This document shows, piece by piece, positions 5,859-6,816 of a stretch of 6,816 bases of DNA (the stretch's first letter is position 1; each line of letters starts with the position of its first letter). The stretch covers positions 1 to 6,816 of the forward strand of contig CALALK010000206.1 of NCBI GenBank assembly GCA_937923125.1, given 5' to 3'. Both the position numbers and the translations under genes were made by a program. Source of the DNA: an uncultured Carnobacterium sp. Lineage in GTDB: Bacteria > Bacillota > Bacilli > Lactobacillales > Aerococcaceae. Below the pieces are notes generated by a model. That model was not told the origin of the DNA. It saw nothing but the letters and a program-made list of their open reading frames with translations, and ran no database searches.

Positions 5859-6737
5859 ATGCGAAATCTATTACAGTTAGTGAAAGATGCGCTTGTACCA
5901 CAATCAAAAAAAGAGTGGACGATTTCTCTTGTAACGATAACGGTGCGTAATCTTTCAGTGATGAAGAAATTTTATACGCAAGTTTTAGGTCTTGTTGTAC
6001 TGCAGGACTTTGATAACGAAATCCTTATTGGACATAGTAGAGGTAGTGTTCCTTTACTACGCTTAGTTCAAGGTAAAGGAAGTAAGAATTCAATTCTAAC
6101 TACGTACTATATCGGCTTTAAATTAGCAAAACCATTCCAAATGGGAGAGCTCATTAATCGATTGATTTTAGAAGAACAAACGATCACGGCTACGGGTTTT
6201 GATGGCTATACGGATAACTTTTATATCGTGGATCCTGAAGGGAATCGTTTGAAATTTATGATTGAAAGCGAGAGTGGTGCTGAACTTGTTGATGAATATC
6301 TTGAAGGGACAGAAATGAATCGTTCGCTTCATGAGTTTATCGATGGAGTCGATGCGATGGCAGAAGAATTTCCACCAACCGCTAGCATCGCACAAGTGCA
6401 CTATAATGTGTCCGATGTTGAAGAAACAGGAGCTTTTTTAACCGAAGCGTTTTTGTTCAAGACTACCTATGATTATGTGACTCGTCGTAAGAATTTTAAA
6501 GTGAATCGAGATGGGTACTCACTAGCGATTAATTCTTGGGAGTTCATTCCTCATTCACATCAAGATTTTTATGGAGTTTCTGAAATCGAATGGCGTGTTC
6601 CAAATATGCGAGAATTAGAAAATCTGGTGTTAAATTTGGAATCAAAAAATGTGCCATTTCATTATTATGATGCAGTGCTGAAAGTACCAACAGCAAATGG
6701 CATCCAATATTGTTTCAAAGTGGGTGATCATGTATGA
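5859..6737 (+). CDS. two-domain VOC-superfamily protein (glyoxalase/ring-cleaving dioxygenase fold)
   Basis: This 292-residue protein is predicted cytoplasmic. After a short N-terminal helix (1-18) come two vicinal-oxygen-chelate modules. The first is at about 20-138, with ITVRNLSVMKKFYTQVLGL and the typical closing YIVDPEGNRLKFMIE. The second is at about 176-290, with VHYNVSDVEETGAFLTEAF. A linker of about 35 residues joins them. The size and layout resemble CatE-like catechol 2,3-dioxygenases of Bacillus. By eye, however, the usual first metal-ligand His is Leu24 in domain 1 and Gln179 in domain 2, and the second-ligand position in domain 2 looks like Ser221. The catalytic function is therefore doubtful, and a binding or metal-free role is possible. 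The start is ATG 5859 with AAGGA (5846-5850) 8 nt upstream. Its last bases overlap the next gene by 4 nt. Confidence 0.82.
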   Translation: MRNLLQLVKDALVPQSKKEWTISLVTITVRNLSVMKKFYTQVLGLVVLQDFDNEILIGHSRGSVPLLRLVQGKGSKNSILTTYYIGFKLAKPFQMGELINRLILEEQTITATGFDGYTDNFYIVDPEGNRLKFMIESESGAELVDEYLEGTEMNRSLHEFIDGVDAMAEEFPPTASIAQVHYNVSDVEETGAFLTEAFLFKTTYDYVTRRKNFKVNRDGYSLAINSWEFIPHSHQDFYGVSEIEWRVPNMRELENLVLNLESKNVPFHYYDAVLKVPTANGIQYCFKVGDHV

Positions 6738-6816
6738 GTTTTTTAAACCCATCTTCTTATCGTAAATATCGTAAAAATAAAATGGCAAGACATTTATTGT
6801 CATTATTTGCCGTTGT
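6734..6816 (+). CDS. 5' end of an unidentified gene, probably membrane or secreted (partial)
   Basis: The ATG at 6734 overlaps the stop of the VOC gene as ATGA and the frame stays open to the window end (27 complete codons plus two bases). The visible N-terminus is MSFLNPSSYRKYRKNKMAR followed by the start of a hydrophobic stretch (HLLSLFAVV). A strongly basic region ahead of a hydrophobic helix fits an N-terminal signal or first membrane segment. Some ABC transporter permeases and lipoproteins begin this way, but there is too little to name it. The 4-nt overlap implies translational coupling with the VOC gene. Confidence 0.6.
   Translation, partial: MSFLNPSSYRKYRKNKMARHLLSLFAV

Noticed and set aside
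6730..6765. Alternative ATG at 6730 in another frame
   Set aside because: It encodes only 11 residues before a TAA, while the ATG at 6734 opens a frame to the window end with the classic ATGA overlap.

Overview
The window reads as an AT-rich chromosomal segment of a low-GC Gram-positive bacterium, most likely a member of the Lactobacillales (Enterococcaceae/Carnobacteriaceae-like). The evidence is the fermentative pyruvate formate-lyase pair, a family II (Mn-dependent) pyrophosphatase, strong AGGAGG ribosome binding sites, Leu codons dominated by TTA in pflB, and TGnTATAAT extended -10 promoters. The genus cannot be settled from the sequence alone. All genes found lie on the + strand, and nothing looks mobile.

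Layout. (1) 1-1080: the 3' end of an unidentified gene, then an SpoU/TrmH-family RNA 2'-O-methyltransferase and a 73-residue two-helix membrane protein, packed with 4-nt and 2-nt gaps as one operon. (2) 1104-1268: a self-contained tRNA-Arg(UCU) unit with a near-perfect promoter (TTGACA, 17 bp, TATACT) and a long-stem terminator. (3) 1275-1554: a 280-nt AT-rich leader with at least two extended -10 promoters, a partly duplicated 21-22 nt module and Rex-box-like palindromes. (4) 1555-4766: pflB and pflA, separated by a terminator; pflA has its own RBS and probably its own promoter. (5) 4797-5841: ppaC as a monocistronic unit with promoter and terminator. (6) 5859-6816: a two-domain VOC (glyoxalase/dioxygenase-fold) protein overlapping by 4 nt (ATGA) the start of a gene that runs off the window.

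How the genes work together. PflB is the glycyl-radical enzyme that turns pyruvate + CoA into acetyl-CoA + formate during anaerobic mixed-acid fermentation. PflA is the radical SAM enzyme that installs its glycyl radical. PpaC hydrolyses pyrophosphate and is housekeeping, as are the RNA methyltransferase and the tRNA. The pflB leader is the most information-rich non-coding stretch. Its TTGTGAA/TTCACAA elements suggest redox control by Rex, or by a CRP/FNR-family regulator with a similar half-site, but this is inference.

I do not see a clearly new biological system. The best candidates for a second look are the repeated promoter/operator architecture ahead of pflB, the uncharacterised small membrane protein coupled to the methyltransferase, and the VOC protein that seems to lack canonical metal ligands.
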